From positions 1,195,001 through 1,259,000 of the forward strand of contig OX044354.1 in NCBI GenBank assembly GCA_943846615.1: a stretch of 64,000 nt of DNA, given 5' to 3'. Made by a program: the position numbers and the translations under genes. The stretch's first letter is position 1, and the number at the start of each line of letters is the position of its first letter. Of the stretch, positions 36,349 through 47,493 are shown piece by piece. Under the pieces are notes generated by a model, which searched no databases, had not been told where the DNA came from, and saw only the letters and a program-made list of their open reading frames with translations. The DNA is from an uncultured Amylibacter sp. (GTDB lineage: Bacteria > Pseudomonadota > Alphaproteobacteria > Rhodobacterales > Rhodobacteraceae).

Positions 36349-37682
36349 TTTGCGGCCTCCTGTGGTGCGCGTATCCAGCCGGTAACGGATGCCTTGGGAT
36401 CCAAAACATTACGCGCCGCATCCATGATATCCTGTGCTGTGACGGCGGCCAAAACATTGGGCCAATCTTGGATATCTTGAATGGTTAGGCCCGTGGTCAG
36501 CCCTTCGCCGTAACTGCGTGCCACGCTTTCTTGGTTGTCTTGTTCGAAAATTGTGGATGCGTCGATTTGGGTTTTGATGCGATCAAGATGTTCCTGATCG
36601 ACACCTTCGTCGATGAATGCAGTCAGGGCTGCGTCCAGTGCATCCTCCGCTTCTTGTAAGCTTACGTTTTGGGCCGGTACGACATACATTCCGAAACCAT
36701 CGCGATCATATGATGTTGCTGAATGCCATGCGCCGACGTTTAGGGCGACTTTCTGTTCCAGTTGCAATCGTTGCCCAAGGAAAGACGTCACACCCGAACC
36801 CCCCAGCAGTTCGGCGAAAATCGTCAATGCGGCGGCCTCGGCCTGATCGCCTGATTTGCGATTGGCGGATAGGTATTCGCGGATCACGTATGGTTGGCGC
36901 ACGCGCGGGTCTTCAAAGACAGTGTGAACGGGTGCGCGTTTTGGCGGCTCTTGGGGGCGAACACGGGTTTTGATGGCATCGGATGGAATGCGTGGGCCAT
37001 AGTGTTCGTTTGCCAGTTTTAGAACTTCTTCGGGTTGGACATCCCCTGCCACGACCAAGATCGCGTTATTCGGGGCATAGTATTTTTTGTAGAAGTCAAT
37101 CGCATCTTGGCGGGTGAGCTGGGCGATTTCATGACGCCAGCCGATTACGGGAATACCGTAGCCGTGATTTTTGTACATCAAGGCCTGACGGTGCTCACTG
37201 AACAAAGCATTTGGGTTGGTGTCCGTGCGCGAATTGCGTTCCTCGATGATGACATCGCGTTCTGGCAACACCTCTTCTGCGGTGAGTTTTAGGTTTTGCA
37301 TCCGATCAGATTCGATTTTCATCATCAAACCCAAACGATCCGCAGAAACGCGTTGATAATATGCAGTATAGTCATACGACGTGAACGCATTGCCCGTTCC
37401 GCCATTCGCCGCGACAATTTCGGAAAATTCGCCTGATTTCAGGTTATCCGTACCTTTAAACAGCAAATGTTCCAAATAGTGTGCAATGCCAGATTTTCCA
37501 GGCGCTTCATCTGCTGAACCAACACGATACCATACCATGTGGGTCACGATGGGTGCGCGATGATCCTCTAGGACGACAACCTCCATGCCGTTGTCTAGAG
37601 TATAGGTGGTTACCTCGCCAATCGCGAAGGCGGGTGTCAGTGTTAGAAGGAAATAGGTGACGGCGTGAAAAATCGATTTCAT
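36345..37682 (-). CDS. M16 zinc peptidase with HxxEH active site
   Basis: About 445 residues. A signal segment (MKSIFHAVTYFLLTLTPAFA) precedes the M16 motif GIAHYLEHLLFKGT (zinc ligands His-His) with the distal glutamate in the ERDVIIEERNSRTD segment. The family cleaves peptides in the periplasm or membrane. ATG at 37682 is preferred over the in-frame ATG at 37706. It directly precedes, and overlaps by four bases, the inactive partner, so the two products probably assemble as a heterodimer. Confidence 0.93.
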   Translation of the reverse strand: MKSIFHAVTYFLLTLTPAFAIGEVTTYTLDNGMEVVVLEDHRAPIVTHMVWYRVGSADEAPGKSGIAHYLEHLLFKGTDNLKSGEFSEIVAANGGTGNAFTSYDYTAYYQRVSADRLGLMMKIESDRMQNLKLTAEEVLPERDVIIEERNSRTDTNPNALFSEHRQALMYKNHGYGIPVIGWRHEIAQLTRQDAIDFYKKYYAPNNAILVVAGDVQPEEVLKLANEHYGPRIPSDAIKTRVRPQEPPKRAPVHTVFEDPRVRQPYVIREYLSANRKSGDQAEAAALTIFAELLGGSGVTSFLGQRLQLEQKVALNVGAWHSATSYDRDGFGMYVVPAQNVSLQEAEDALDAALTAFIDEGVDQEHLDRIKTQIDASTIFEQDNQESVARSYGEGLTTGLTIQDIQDWPNVLAAVTAQDIMDAARNVLDPKASVTGWIRAPQEAAK

Positions 37683-37768
37683 GGATAAACTCTCGTTGAT
37701 TGCCATAAACCTAGCCGCCCAAACTAGGGATGCAAGCCTTCATACATAAACGTGAGTAAAAGAGAGGT

Positions 37769-38266
37769 TTATTCGCTTTTTGGCGGAGCCGTAGGGGTGC
37801 GTACCCCCAGTTTGCGTAGGCGCAGTAGTTCAGCATATTCGTCCAAACGCTGTGGTCGGTAACGAAGGTTGTAAACGTTAGTGCCAACCCAACGCTCCAA
37901 AACTTTACCCTTATTGCGTTTGCGGAACTCGGCGTCTTCGGCGGCGACAATATTGCGAATGTCGGCCGTAACACCGTGGCGACCAGCAGCATTGATCAAG
38001 GCAGCTTCGCTGGTGGATACGGTGTTTGAATTCAAACGCGTCGCAGAACCGCCCAACGCGATAACGCCGTCTTCAATTGGGCGTTTATCCGCACGGTTGA
38101 TACCTGAGGCGTTTGGCGTCGGCAAATTTGACAGATCTTCTGGAATTTCAAGCGGCTTGGTTGGCAGGACGGAAAACTCGTTTGGGCCCTTCTTAGGGCC
38201 ACCTTCACAGGCGGATAGGCTGATCCCGAGGGCAAGTACCAAACCAATTTTTACAGCAACTGTCAT
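37769..38266 (-). CDS. DUF3035 lipoprotein (possible Bam-complex accessory)
   Basis: 165 residues with a lipobox: the hydrophobic signal ends LALGISLSAC, placing an acylated cysteine at about residue 20. The body (PNEFSVLPTKPLEIPEDL, LPTPN, ERWVGTNVYNLRYRPQRLDEYAELLRLR) is the alphaproteobacterial DUF3035 family. Some databases name it BamF, but this is not verifiable here. The start at 38266 (ATG) is used; an in-frame GTG at 38272 is less likely. It lies between lspA, which processes lipoproteins, and the M16 pair. Confidence 0.8.
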   Translation of the reverse strand: MTVAVKIGLVLALGISLSACEGGPKKGPNEFSVLPTKPLEIPEDLSNLPTPNASGINRADKRPIEDGVIALGGSATRLNSNTVSTSEAALINAAGRHGVTADIRNIVAAEDAEFRKRNKGKVLERWVGTNVYNLRYRPQRLDEYAELLRLRKLGVRTPTAPPKSE

Positions 38267-38318
38267 CTTCACTCACTTGTCTTAACTGCGATATGTTTAG
38301 ACCATTAATTCCAAGACG

Positions 38319-38789
38319 TCACGCCCGTTTCGCAAAGCGTTCCGAAAACAGCGCCAAACCGATCAGGCCTGCGAAAACGAACACGTCTGCGATGTTGAAA
38401 ACATAGGGGTTTTCTATGCCGCAACAGGACATGTTTAGAAAGTCTACCACCGCACCGAAGCGAATGCGATCCACAGCATTGCCCAGCGCCCCGCCGATAA
38501 CCATACCAATCAAGATATGCGCCCAGCGACCACCAAAATCGCGTGACCAGTTTAGCAACAAGCCACTTATCACAACAGCCAAGGTAATCAACGCCCATTG
38601 CATGATTTCGGGACTGTCTCCAAACAGCCCGAAATTGATGCCTTTGTTCCACCCCATGGAAAAGACCAGATAGGGGTGGAAGACCTCGTAGATGCCGATT
38701 TCATCCAAGTTCAGACGTTCCAATATCGCCCATTTGCTGATATGATCGATCGCAAAGAAGAGAACAGAGAAGAGAGCGGCGCGGATCAT
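38319..38789 (-). CDS. lspA: Lipoprotein signal peptidase (LspA)
   Basis: 156 residues with four transmembrane helices. The two catalytic aspartates appear in GGALGNAVDRIRFG and NIADVFVFAGLIG, the signature of signal peptidase II. It cleaves prolipoprotein signal peptides after lipid attachment in the inner membrane. Its start is one base from the purH stop, and the DUF3035 lipoprotein gene follows. Confidence 0.96.
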   Translation of the reverse strand: MIRAALFSVLFFAIDHISKWAILERLNLDEIGIYEVFHPYLVFSMGWNKGINFGLFGDSPEIMQWALITLAVVISGLLLNWSRDFGGRWAHILIGMVIGGALGNAVDRIRFGAVVDFLNMSCCGIENPYVFNIADVFVFAGLIGLALFSERFAKRA

Positions 38790-38790
38790 A

Positions 38791-40383
38791 TTAGTGCTTG
38801 AAGTGGCGCATGCCGGTATAAACCATCGCCAAGCCTGCTTCGTTTGCGGCGTCGATTACTTCGGCATCGCGCATTGAACCACCCGGTTGGATCACAGCCG
38901 TTGCACCCGCTTCGGCGGCGGTCAGAAGGCCATCCGCGAATGGGAAGAAGGCATCGGATGCGACAACAGAACCTTGCGTAAGTGGTGCTGGCAATCCTAT
39001 GGCTTCGGCCATGTCTTGGGCCTTGCGTGCGGCGATGCGTGTTGAATCAACACGGCTCATTTGACCAGCGCCAACGCCGACCGTAGCGCCGTCTTTCACA
39101 TATACAATCGCATTTGATTTTACGTGTTTCGCGACCTTCCATGCAAACAACATGTCTTGTAGCTCGGCATCTGTTGGTTTGCGTTTTGTAACCACTTTCA
39201 GGTCATCTAAACCGATAAAGCCGTTATCGCGATCTTGGATCAAGTAGCCACCTGCAACCTGACGCCATGTTTGACCACCTGTGCGTACATCAGGCAAACC
39301 GCCTGTTGTTAGCAAGCGCAGGTTCTTTTTGGCGGCGAAGATTTCTTTGGCTTCGTCTGTTGCGTCTGGCGCAATCACTACTTCGGTGAAGATTGAGCAG
39401 ATTTGTTCGGCTGTTTCACCGTCCAAGGTGCCGTTCAATGCGATGATGCCACCAAATGCGGATGTTTGATCGCATTGGAATGCTTTCTCGTATGCTGCCT
39501 TGAACGTTGCACCGCTGGCGACGCCACATGGGTTGGCGTGTTTGATGATTGCAACGGCAGGGCCGTTGGCTGGGTCAAATTCAGCAACCAATTCAAATGC
39601 CGCGTCTGTGTCGTTGATGTTGTTGTATGACAACGCCTTGCCCTGATGTTGGGTGGCGGTTGAAACTCCTGGTCGGTTGTCGCCGTTGGAATAGAAGCTG
39701 GCGGATTGGTGTGGGTTTTCGCCGTAACGCATTTCTTGGACGAATTCGCCTGAGATTGCCTTGCGACGTGGGGCGGTTTCGCCGATGGCGCCTGCCATCC
39801 ATGTGGATACTGCTGCATCATAAGCGCCTGTGCGGGCATATGCGGTTTGGGCCAGTTTTTGACGGAAGGATAGTTCGGTTGCACCGTCGTTGGCATCCAT
39901 TTGCAGTAACAGTGCATCGTAATCGGCAACGTCCACAACCACAGAAACGAATCCGTGGTTTTTCGCCGCTGCGCGGATCATTGCAGGGCCACCAATATCA
40001 ATGTTTTCGATGCAATCTTCGTAATCTCCGCCTTTGGCGACTGTTTCTTCGAATGGATATAGGTTCACAACCAGCAGATCGATATCGATGATACCGTGTT
40101 CCTGCATTGCGGCGATGTGATCATCGTTGTCACGTAATGCCAGCAAGCCACCATGCACCATTGGGTGTAGTGTTTTCACGCGACCATCCATCATTTCAGG
40201 AAAGTTCGTAATTTCAGACACATCGCGCACTGGTAAACCGGCATCGCGGATCGCCTTGGCAGTACCGCCAGTGGACAACAATTCGACGCCTTTGGCATCC
40301 AGAGCAGTTGCAAGTTCAATCAAGCCAGATTTGTCAGAAACGGATAGTAGAGCGCGGCGAATTTTTACGTGATCGAGGGACAT
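38791..40383 (-). CDS. purH: Bifunctional AICAR transformylase / IMP cyclohydrolase
   Basis: 530 residues. The N-terminal MGS-like domain ([20 protein letters not shown]...) cyclises FAICAR to IMP; the C-terminal AICARFT domain carries [11 protein letters not shown] and the [14 protein letters not shown] region. It performs the last two steps of purine synthesis. It is followed one base later by lspA and preceded by the heparinase-like gene, giving a long minus-strand series. Confidence 0.97.
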   Translation of the reverse strand: MSLDHVKIRRALLSVSDKSGLIELATALDAKGVELLSTGGTAKAIRDAGLPVRDVSEITNFPEMMDGRVKTLHPMVHGGLLALRDNDDHIAAMQEHGIIDIDLLVVNLYPFEETVAKGGDYEDCIENIDIGGPAMIRAAAKNHGFVSVVVDVADYDALLLQMDANDGATELSFRQKLAQTAYARTGAYDAAVSTWMAGAIGETAPRRKAISGEFVQEMRYGENPHQSASFYSNGDNRPGVSTATQHQGKALSYNNINDTDAAFELVAEFDPANGPAVAIIKHANPCGVASGATFKAAYEKAFQCDQTSAFGGIIALNGTLDGETAEQICSIFTEVVIAPDATDEAKEIFAAKKNLRLLTTGGLPDVRTGGQTWRQVAGGYLIQDRDNGFIGLDDLKVVTKRKPTDAELQDMLFAWKVAKHVKSNAIVYVKDGATVGVGAGQMSRVDSTRIAARKAQDMAEAIGLPAPLTQGSVVASDAFFPFADGLLTAAEAGATAVIQPGGSMRDAEVIDAANEAGLAMVYTGMRHFKH

Positions 40384-40417
40384 ATGTCTTCCTTTTGGCG
40401 TCAGTTGGCAGCGGTCG

Positions 40418-42052
40418 TTATGCCTCTAATCGGGTCAACGACCATTCGATGACGCCCTCATAGTTTATTGCGGCGGCAGATACCACAACCTGATTTGCCG
40501 CACGGGGATTTAATCGCCCATATTGCATATATGCGCTCTTTTCGATGCTCATTTGCGCCTTTGGCGCACGTAACAGCCATATTTCGCCCTTAGGTGTTGT
40601 CATTGTAACGGCTGTATCGCGCATGCCCAATTCCAGTGTCACATCTGGGGCGATATGGAATCGCACGGTGAATGGGATTTCGGATTTTTTATGTTGCGCT
40701 TTCCAAGTGTCGAAGGTGGCGCGGTTGTTTTTACCTTCGGCAATGACAGTATCTTTGCCGCGGATCAACAATCCTGTGCGCGACATTTCCAATGATCTGT
40801 AGTGTTTCAAGCCAAATACAGGCACAAATCCAGCTTGTGAGCTGGCCAGCATTTCGAATTCAGAATTTTCACTGCGTTCCACGGTTGGGGTAACTGGAAC
40901 ATCTTTCTTTGATGGGCGTACACTGGGCGATGTTTCGGCGACGGAAACGCCGCTGTGGGCCAGTAATGTTCTACTGGCGTCCCACCATTCGTCGCCAAAC
41001 AACATGCCGGGGCCCGTGTTAACGATTAATGGCTGACGTCCCGTGGAAAATTCGAAACATAGTGCGCTGAAACTGCCCGCGTCGCGCAGAACCTGTTCGC
41101 CGCCATCCATGATTAAAACAGACCCGCTGTTTGCAATGCGATGATAACCCATGGCACCACCAACACGCGCTGGCAGGGAAATCGAGGCATCCGCCAAAGA
41201 TTGATCCAATCGCCCCTCCATACCGCGACCGCCGCCGTGGAAATGCACCAAGCCACCGTCGCCCAAACGCAGGCTGCGCAAACTGGGGACAATGCGTTCC
41301 ATTGCCAACAAGTGATCGCGTAATGGTAGTTCCTGTGCCTCGCCGATGGCGTGGGCGGCCCATGCAAGGGTAGTGAAAATATCCATCAACTCTTCTGGAT
41401 TGCGCGATGGAATTGCGCCGTTTTCGTTGATGTATTCAACCGACTGCCGTGCCAAATTTTTCATCGCCGACTTTAGAAACCGCTTTTTGCCCTCTAGCGC
41501 CAAACTACAATAAACCAGCCCTGTTAAGGCCTCAAAACGTCCTAACCCCGCCGGTTCCGCTTGCCAGCGCGAAGCCAAAAAATCGGCCTGCTGACCCAAA
41601 ACTTTAAAATAGGCTTTCTGGTTTGCTGCGTCCTCTTTGATCAACAACAACAATGCGTGGTTGATCACACGCACCACGCGGCGGCCCGTTAATTGCGGCG
41701 TCCAGCCAACGCCAGCACCCTTGCCGTATCGTTCGATCCATTCCCACAGCCATTGTTTTGCCAAGGCGCGGGCGCGCGGGCTGCCTTCGGCCGCCAGATG
41801 ATCCAACCAGCTGAAGCCATGTAGTTCTTGTTCAAAAAAATCGCTGGGGGATTCGAGATCCCAGATGGATGTGTCGGGTGCCTCGACGATGTGGCCAGCA
41901 AATAGGAAGAATCCATTGATCATTTGCTGCCCGCGCGCAGGCAAACCAATTGTCCGTGGTTCAGGTTGCGCGATGAACGCGCGTGCAGGGCGCGCAAATT
42001 GGCTGCACCGCGCGGCAAATGAATTGCCAAGTTTATATCCCAAAATGCCCAT
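40418..42052 (-). CDS. Heparinase II/III family protein
   Basis: 544 residues of the heparinase II/III-like family. An N-terminal all-alpha region (about 1-270, with repeated W/F residues such as [20 protein letters not shown]) is followed by a beta-rich C-terminal half ([41 protein letters not shown]). No export signal is visible, and the family's physiological substrate in this conserved rsmB-purH context is unknown. It lies between rsmB and purH with small gaps, as commonly seen in Rhodobacteraceae. Confidence 0.85.
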   Translation of the reverse strand: MGILGYKLGNSFAARCSQFARPARAFIAQPEPRTIGLPARGQQMINGFFLFAGHIVEAPDTSIWDLESPSDFFEQELHGFSWLDHLAAEGSPRARALAKQWLWEWIERYGKGAGVGWTPQLTGRRVVRVINHALLLLIKEDAANQKAYFKVLGQQADFLASRWQAEPAGLGRFEALTGLVYCSLALEGKKRFLKSAMKNLARQSVEYINENGAIPSRNPEELMDIFTTLAWAAHAIGEAQELPLRDHLLAMERIVPSLRSLRLGDGGLVHFHGGGRGMEGRLDQSLADASISLPARVGGAMGYHRIANSGSVLIMDGGEQVLRDAGSFSALCFEFSTGRQPLIVNTGPGMLFGDEWWDASRTLLAHSGVSVAETSPSVRPSKKDVPVTPTVERSENSEFEMLASSQAGFVPVFGLKHYRSLEMSRTGLLIRGKDTVIAEGKNNRATFDTWKAQHKKSEIPFTVRFHIAPDVTLELGMRDTAVTMTTPKGEIWLLRAPKAQMSIEKSAYMQYGRLNPRAANQVVVSAAAINYEGVIEWSLTRLEA

Positions 42053-42079
42053 CTATCCGCCCTAATTTATATCGGCAGG

Positions 42080-43372
42080 TTAGTCTGTGCGTTTTAATTT
42101 TGCTACGAAAAATCCATCCATGCCGCCATGATTTTCCCAAAAATCGGGACGCAGGCGAATATGGCCCGCCTCGTTTGCCATATGCGCCTCTAAACCCATC
42201 GATTTTGGGTCAATCGGAACGATCTCCAATGGCGCATCTTGCTTTGCCAACCAATCCATCTGGCCTTCGCCCTCGGCAGAGAAAATTGAACAGGTTGAGT
42301 AGATCAAAATGCCACCCGGCGCCAACCATTCACTGGCCTTGGCAATCATCGCGCGTTGCAGTTGCAACAGATCGCCCAAATCAAAATTCGCTTTGGAAAA
42401 CGGTAAATCTGGGTGGCGGCGAATTGTGCCCGTTGCGGAACATGGCGCATCCAACAAGATCGCATCAAACGGCGCATCTGGTTTCCAATTAAGAGCGTCC
42501 GCGACAACGCATTTCGCCGACAGCTTGGTACGAAACAGGTTTTGTTTTACGCGCTCCATACGTCCACCAGAAATATCCAGAGCGGTAACATCTGCACCCA
42601 TAGCGATCAGTTGCATGGTTTTACCACCCGGCGCCGCGCATAAATCCAAGACGCGTTTGCCACGAATATCACCCAGTGAACGCGCAGGGATCGAAGCCGC
42701 CGCATCCTGAACCCACCAATCGCCGTTGGCAAAACCTGGTAATTCGGAAATCTGCCCAGGGCGTTTCAAGCGCACCGAACTATTTGGCATCAATTGCGCG
42801 CCCAATTTTTCAGCCAACGCAGGTGCCATCGCATCATCTTTGCATGTCAGATCGACGGGTGCGCCCATTTGGTGGGCCTTTTCGATGGCAACGAAGTCTT
42901 CCTTGGGGATGATTTTTGCCATTTGTGAGCGAAACGCCTTTGGCAATTGTTGTGGCGGCAGGTCGGCGAAAATTGCAGGGCCTTCAGATGCCACCTTGCG
43001 CAATACTGCATTCGCCACGTTTTTCAGGTGCGAAGTTTTCTGCTTGCGTTTCGCCATTGTGACGGCGGCGTCCACGGCCGCGTGATCGGCAATTCCATCC
43101 ACCAATATCTCCGTGGCGGCAACACGCAGAATATTCAACAACGCAAATGGTGTTTGTTTGTTCAGGAACTTTTCCAACACCATATCAATTGGCCCCAGGT
43201 TACGCAGGGTCGTCATCGCCAATGATTGCGCACGCGCGCGTTCATTGGGTTCCAGATCGATCAAGGGGCTGTCTTCGCCGTGCACCAAATCAATCATCAG
43301 GCGCTTTTCCATCAAAACACTGTGCAACAACGCGACTGCTGCTTCGCGTGCGAATAATCCTGGCTTGGCCAT
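42080..43372 (-). CDS. rsmB: 16S rRNA m5C967 methyltransferase RsmB/Sun family
   Basis: 430 residues. An NusB-like N-terminus (FAREAAVALLHSVLMEKRLMIDL) precedes the SAM-binding methyltransferase domain: LDLCAAPGGKTMQLIAMGADV, then DAPCSATGTIRRHPDL with the catalytic cysteine, and IYSTCSIFSAEGE. It methylates 16S rRNA. It heads the minus-strand run toward purH; the SDH assembly factor gene is divergent beside it. Confidence 0.95.
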   Translation of the reverse strand: MAKPGLFAREAAVALLHSVLMEKRLMIDLVHGEDSPLIDLEPNERARAQSLAMTTLRNLGPIDMVLEKFLNKQTPFALLNILRVAATEILVDGIADHAAVDAAVTMAKRKQKTSHLKNVANAVLRKVASEGPAIFADLPPQQLPKAFRSQMAKIIPKEDFVAIEKAHQMGAPVDLTCKDDAMAPALAEKLGAQLMPNSSVRLKRPGQISELPGFANGDWWVQDAAASIPARSLGDIRGKRVLDLCAAPGGKTMQLIAMGADVTALDISGGRMERVKQNLFRTKLSAKCVVADALNWKPDAPFDAILLDAPCSATGTIRRHPDLPFSKANFDLGDLLQLQRAMIAKASEWLAPGGILIYSTCSIFSAEGEGQMDWLAKQDAPLEIVPIDPKSMGLEAHMANEAGHIRLRPDFWENHGGMDGFFVAKLKRTD

Positions 43373-43442
43373 TTGCGTCTCTTTCTGTGGTCGTTTATAG
43401 GGCTGTTACTACATGGATGCGCCCAGCAACAGAGCAAAGAAC

Positions 43443-43622
43443 ATGACAGATACCAAAGAAACCCGCCTAAAAGATGCCGCCGAGCGCGCATTGAAAGAGG
43501 CCGAGATGCGTAAACAAGCCGCCAAAGACGATGCCATGGCATTGGAATTGGGCGGCCCCAAAGGGTTAGAACCAACGCGATTTGGCGATTGGGAGCGTAA
43601 GGGAATCACATCTGATTTCTGA
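43443..43622 (+). CDS. SdhAF4-like succinate dehydrogenase assembly factor (DUF1674)
   Basis: 59 residues, with the DUF1674 tail LEPTRFGDWERKGITSDF typical of SDHAF4-like factors that help insert FAD into SdhA. The N-terminus is charged and helical (KLKDAAERALKEAEM-type). ATG at 43443 is chosen; an in-frame ATG at 43413 has no ribosome site. Sdh structural genes are not in the window. It is divergent from rsmB. Confidence 0.85.
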   Translation: MTDTKETRLKDAAERALKEAEMRKQAAKDDAMALELGGPKGLEPTRFGDWERKGITSDF

Positions 43623-43706
43623 ACAATTTGATGGATTTTGGCGGATAAGTTTACGCTTTGCCAAGATGTTGGGGATTACAAAGCTGTTGATCAACGGAGC
43701 TTCGAC

Positions 43707-44495
43707 ATGTCTAAAACCCTTCCAACTGCATTGATGATCGCATTGTTTGCGACGCATGGCATTCCAATTTTTGCGCAACAGAACAATCGCATTTGGTTCA
43801 CGTGGGAACAATCATCGGCATCACCAGAGTTGTGCGAAACGCGCGGGATTTGTGAACCGTTGTCAAAATACACCACCCGCTTGATCGAAGAGCCAAGCAC
43901 CGCAAAAGCGACGGAAATGGTGGATGCAATGGCACAGTTGGCCAAGCTGCGCGGGCATCCTGATGAGCACCCAGATACACCACATATGTGTCAAAACGTC
44001 GAAGCCGCCAAAGTGTTGGGGTTCAATCCCGAAACATGGCCGATGGCGGAAAAGCTGGATACGTTGGTGGGATTGCAGGGGGTGTATTTTTCGTTACAAA
44101 AGTTGAAAGCGCCTGCGGGTTATCAGGGTGAGTTTGGCGAAGATGTTCACGCCGAGGTCGTGCAAAAATTCACCGCCGCTGGCATCCCCGTTCTGACAGA
44201 AGAGCAACGCGATATGACACCCGGTCAGCCGCATCTGAACATCTATTTTTCGAATACCAATCCCGACACAGGTTGCTGGTTCAGCGTGTTTTCCAGTCTC
44301 AGCCAAACCGCCCTGCTAACCCGCAAGCACACCGTGAAATTTAAGGCAGGTACATGGGGATTTGGTGGTGGCTATTCGGCAGATCATCCTGATCGCGATG
44401 AACGTACCGCGATCATGATTGTTATCGACAAGTTTATCAGTGACTTTCAAACAGCCAATCCAGATGGCGTCGAACGATTGGCATTCTTGGACTAG
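43707..44495 (+). CDS. Conserved hypothetical exported protein
   Basis: About 262 residues. A signal peptide is likely (MSKTLPTALMIALFATHGIPIFAQ). The mature part has three cysteines (ELCETRGICEPL, HMCQNVEAAKV) and a segment HLNIYFSNTNPDTGCWFSVFSSLSQTALLTR that resembles a compact beta-rich domain. No known family could be named. GGAG precedes the start by about ten bases. It converges with dapB, its stop six bases from the dapB stop, so its expression is likely independent. Confidence 0.6.
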   Translation: MSKTLPTALMIALFATHGIPIFAQQNNRIWFTWEQSSASPELCETRGICEPLSKYTTRLIEEPSTAKATEMVDAMAQLAKLRGHPDEHPDTPHMCQNVEAAKVLGFNPETWPMAEKLDTLVGLQGVYFSLQKLKAPAGYQGEFGEDVHAEVVQKFTAAGIPVLTEEQRDMTPGQPHLNIYFSNTNPDTGCWFSVFSSLSQTALLTRKHTVKFKAGTWGFGGGYSADHPDRDERTAIMIVIDKFISDFQTANPDGVERLAFLD

Positions 44496-44501
44496 GGTTA
44501 T

Positions 44502-45311
44502 TTATAGCCCCAGAACATCCAACATATCGTATTCACCAGCCGCTTTGCCCTGCCCCCATAGGGCCGCGCGTAATGCACCGCGTGCGAAGATTTGGCGATC
44601 TGTTGCCAGATGGCGCAGAACAATACGTTCGCCGTCAGCGGCAAAAATAACATCGTGTTCACCAACGACATCGCCACCACGAATGGCGTGAAAACCGATG
44701 TCGCCACGTTTGCGTTCGCCTGTGATCCCGTCGCGGCCACGATCCGATACATCCGCCAAATCAACACCGCGCCCTTCGGCGGCGGCCTCGCCTAACATCA
44801 GCGCCGTGCCTGATGGGGCATCGACCTTATATCTATGGTGTCCTTCGACGATCTCGATGTCGAAATCTTCGTCCAAAGCGGCGGCAACCTTCTTCGTCAG
44901 TAAGGTCAAAAGGTTTACACCCAAGCTCATGTTGCCCGCGCGAATAATGGTGGCATTTGCAGATGCCTCTTTCAATGCCGCCAAATGGGTATCATCCATC
45001 CCCGTTGTGCCGATCACATGAACCGTGTCTGTTTCACCCGCTAATTTTGCATGTGCCACTGTTGCCGCTGGGGATGTGAAATCAATCACGGCATTTGCCG
45101 CGCTAAAAACCGCTTCTGGGTCATCGCTGACGATCACGCCATTTTCTGCACCACCCATGCAAACACCCAAATCACGGCCAACCCATTCATGGCCAGGGCG
45201 TTCGGTCACACCAGACAACTTTGCCTTATCCGACGCCAAAACAGCCTGAATTAACATCTGGCCCATACGCCCAGATGCACCCACAATTGCGATCATCGGA
45301 AGAGTTGTCAT
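44502..45311 (-). CDS. dapB: 4-hydroxy-tetrahydrodipicolinate reductase
   Basis: 269 residues. The nucleotide-binding start is [19 protein letters not shown], and the catalytic [18 protein letters not shown] contains the His-His pair of the family. It is the lysine and diaminopimelate pathway reductase. The start at 45311 is chosen; in-frame codons further upstream run into the rbfA promoter region. It is divergent from rbfA. Confidence 0.96.
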   Translation of the reverse strand: MTTLPMIAIVGASGRMGQMLIQAVLASDKAKLSGVTERPGHEWVGRDLGVCMGGAENGVIVSDDPEAVFSAANAVIDFTSPAATVAHAKLAGETDTVHVIGTTGMDDTHLAALKEASANATIIRAGNMSLGVNLLTLLTKKVAAALDEDFDIEIVEGHHRYKVDAPSGTALMLGEAAAEGRGVDLADVSDRGRDGITGERKRGDIGFHAIRGGDVVGEHDVIFAADGERIVLRHLATDRQIFARGALRAALWGQGKAAGEYDMLDVLGL

Positions 45312-45419
45312 TTTATGTATCCTTTGTTTCTGCCGTTGGTTTAGCGCGCATTTGCACAGATGCAAAGCCCCGCTTGAACGAGACTTGAACGCAGGCGCAA
45401 AAACCCCTAAATGGGGCGC

Positions 45420-45824
45420 ATGGCAAAACGAGACAACCCAGCGGCCAATGGCCCATCCCAACGACAATTGCGTGTCGGCGAAATGCTACGACGTGCAATT
45501 TCTGATGTTTTATTGCGTGGAGATATCCACGACGAGGATTTGGCACATGTGTCGATCACGGTCGGCGAAGTGCGCTCAACGCCCGATTTGAAATTGGCAT
45601 TGGTTTATGTGCTGCCTTTGGGTGGCCAAAATGCCGATCTGGTCATTGAAGCTCTAAATCGAAACAAATCCGAAGTAAGAAGAGCCGTAAATAAACAAGT
45701 GTCTCTAAAATATTCACCCGACCTTAAATTCGTTTTGGATAGAACGTTTGACCAGTTGGATGAAACACGCCGCTTGTTAAACCAAGACATTGTGCAGAAA
45801 GACGTATCATCCGACGACGAATAG
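45420..45824 (+). CDS. rbfA: Ribosome-binding factor A
   Basis: About 134 residues with the KH-like RbfA fold ([67 protein letters not shown]). It matures the 16S 5' end in cold conditions. The ATG at 45420 follows a GGGG stretch; an ATG at 45411 is nine bases upstream and possible. Normally followed by truB, here separated by a sulfotransferase gene. Confidence 0.93.
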   Translation: MAKRDNPAANGPSQRQLRVGEMLRRAISDVLLRGDIHDEDLAHVSITVGEVRSTPDLKLALVYVLPLGGQNADLVIEALNRNKSEVRRAVNKQVSLKYSPDLKFVLDRTFDQLDETRRLLNQDIVQKDVSSDDE

Positions 45825-45857
45825 CGCGAAAGCGCATTATGTTGAGGGGTGAAAAAC

Positions 45858-46676
45858 ATGCTTACGTCGCAATCGCTGGCGCTGGCTGCTGCTGGTCGCG
45901 TACCGGCACCGGATAGATATAATTTTCAAATTTCTGAACGCTTTGGTTTTAAGTATTACCAGATCACAAAATGCGGCTGTAGCTTTGCCAAAGTATTGAT
46001 AAATCAGTTGGATGGGCGTGCGCCAAATGCGGAGCCGATAAAACGTGTTTGGTCAACGGGCGGGCCGCCTGCCTTTGTTATTGTTCGCAATCCTATTGAT
46101 CGATTCATGTCGCTGTATTTTGATAAAATATTTCGCGGGCCATCCCATATTGGACGTTTATTTTTAACCCGTGGTTTGGTGGATCGAAACGCGTTATCGG
46201 CAGACGATCATCACAACAATTGTTTACACTCCTTGGGCTGGATCAACAGCACGATCGATGGACATAATGAGGTAAAGCCGAATTTTCATTGGCGTCCACA
46301 GGTCATGCGGTTGCATAAAGTTTCAAAGTTGGATGTTCATATTTTGACGTTGGATGGGTTGTCTTGGCAACTGCCCTATCTGCTGCGCGATACCTGCCCA
46401 AAAATCGGCGAGATCATGAAACATGTGGGTTTTCGTAATCGATCGCCAAAACCAATTGCGCCTGACCAGATAGTGTCTCAAAAGCTGAAGCGACAAATAA
46501 GCAGGATTTACGCCGCCGACGAACGGGTATATGCCGAAGCAAGTCGCCATTGGGCGCAAATTGGAACGGGACTGGGCCATCATGGGCAAGACATCAAACA
46601 AACGGCGCGTGGATGGTTGGTTACTGATCGACAAGCCAGCGGGGATCACATCCAGCGCAGTGGTGAACAAGGTTAA
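45858..46676 (+). CDS. Sulfotransferase family protein
   Basis: 272 residues. The PAPS-binding 5'-phosphosulfate-type motif appears as [17 protein letters not shown] and the 3'-phosphate-type motif as [16 protein letters not shown], both characteristic of family 2 sulfotransferases. It would transfer sulfate from PAPS to a carbohydrate-like acceptor; the target is unknown. The start at 45858 follows GAGGGG. Its last 31 codons overlap truB by 95 bases in another frame, which is unusual. Confidence 0.85.
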   Translation: MLTSQSLALAAAGRVPAPDRYNFQISERFGFKYYQITKCGCSFAKVLINQLDGRAPNAEPIKRVWSTGGPPAFVIVRNPIDRFMSLYFDKIFRGPSHIGRLFLTRGLVDRNALSADDHHNNCLHSLGWINSTIDGHNEVKPNFHWRPQVMRLHKVSKLDVHILTLDGLSWQLPYLLRDTCPKIGEIMKHVGFRNRSPKPIAPDQIVSQKLKRQISRIYAADERVYAEASRHWAQIGTGLGHHGQDIKQTARGWLVTDRQASGDHIQRSGEQG

Positions 46677-47493
46677 GTGGGCGCTGAACGCGAAAAAGGC
46701 CGGCCATGCGGGCACGTTGGATCCTGAGGCGACGGGGTTGTTGGCGATTGCGCTGGGCGAAGCGACGAAGACGGTTCCCTATGTAACCGATGGGATGAAG
46801 GCCTATACGTTTATTGTGCGACTTGGTCAGGCGACGAATACGGATGACACAGAGGGCGAAGTGATTGCCAGTTCGGATTTACGCCCAAGTGATGCGGAAA
46901 TTACCGCGGCGTTGGGACAGTTCACAGGTGATATTCAACAGATTCCACCACAGTTTTCTGCCGTCAAAGTTGATGGTGAACGTGCATATAAATTGGCGCG
47001 TGGTGGCGAAGAGTTGGATTTGGTGGCGCGTGATTTATATGTGGAAAGTCTGACGTTTTTAAACCGTATTGATGATGATCATGTGGAATTGGAATTGGTC
47101 TGTGGCAAGGGTGGATATGTCCGTTCGATTGCCCGAGATTTGGGTGATGTTTTGGGATGTCACGGGCATGTGAAAACCCTGCGCCGCATTTGGTCTTGTT
47201 CCCTGAATGTTGAAGATGCGATTCAGTTTCAAACCGTTGTAGATTTGGCGAAAGATCCCGCCCTAGAAGCGTATTTGCATCCGTTGGAATTGGGCTTGGC
47301 CGATGTACCAGAATTGAAATGCCGCCCCGAAGAGGTTGGTAAATTACGCAATGGCAATCCTGCGATGGTAATGGCGTCCGATCTGGAATATGGCGACGAG
47401 GCGTGGGTTTCGTGCGGCGGGGAACCGTTGGCGATTGGGGTTTATAAGGCGGGTGAAATTCATCCCAGCCGTGTGTTTGTTGCGCCTGTATGA
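46582..47493 (+). CDS. truB: tRNA pseudouridine-55 synthase
   Basis: 303 residues with the catalytic motif GTLDPEATG (Asp) and [14 protein letters not shown] at the N-terminus; C-terminal PUA-like region. It makes pseudouridine 55 in the T loop of tRNAs. The ATG at 46582 lies inside the sulfotransferase coding region. It overlaps the following DUF1643 gene by four bases. Confidence 0.95.
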   Translation: MGKTSNKRRVDGWLLIDKPAGITSSAVVNKVKWALNAKKAGHAGTLDPEATGLLAIALGEATKTVPYVTDGMKAYTFIVRLGQATNTDDTEGEVIASSDLRPSDAEITAALGQFTGDIQQIPPQFSAVKVDGERAYKLARGGEELDLVARDLYVESLTFLNRIDDDHVELELVCGKGGYVRSIARDLGDVLGCHGHVKTLRRIWSCSLNVEDAIQFQTVVDLAKDPALEAYLHPLELGLADVPELKCRPEEVGKLRNGNPAMVMASDLEYGDEAWVSCGGEPLAIGVYKAGEIHPSRVFVAPV

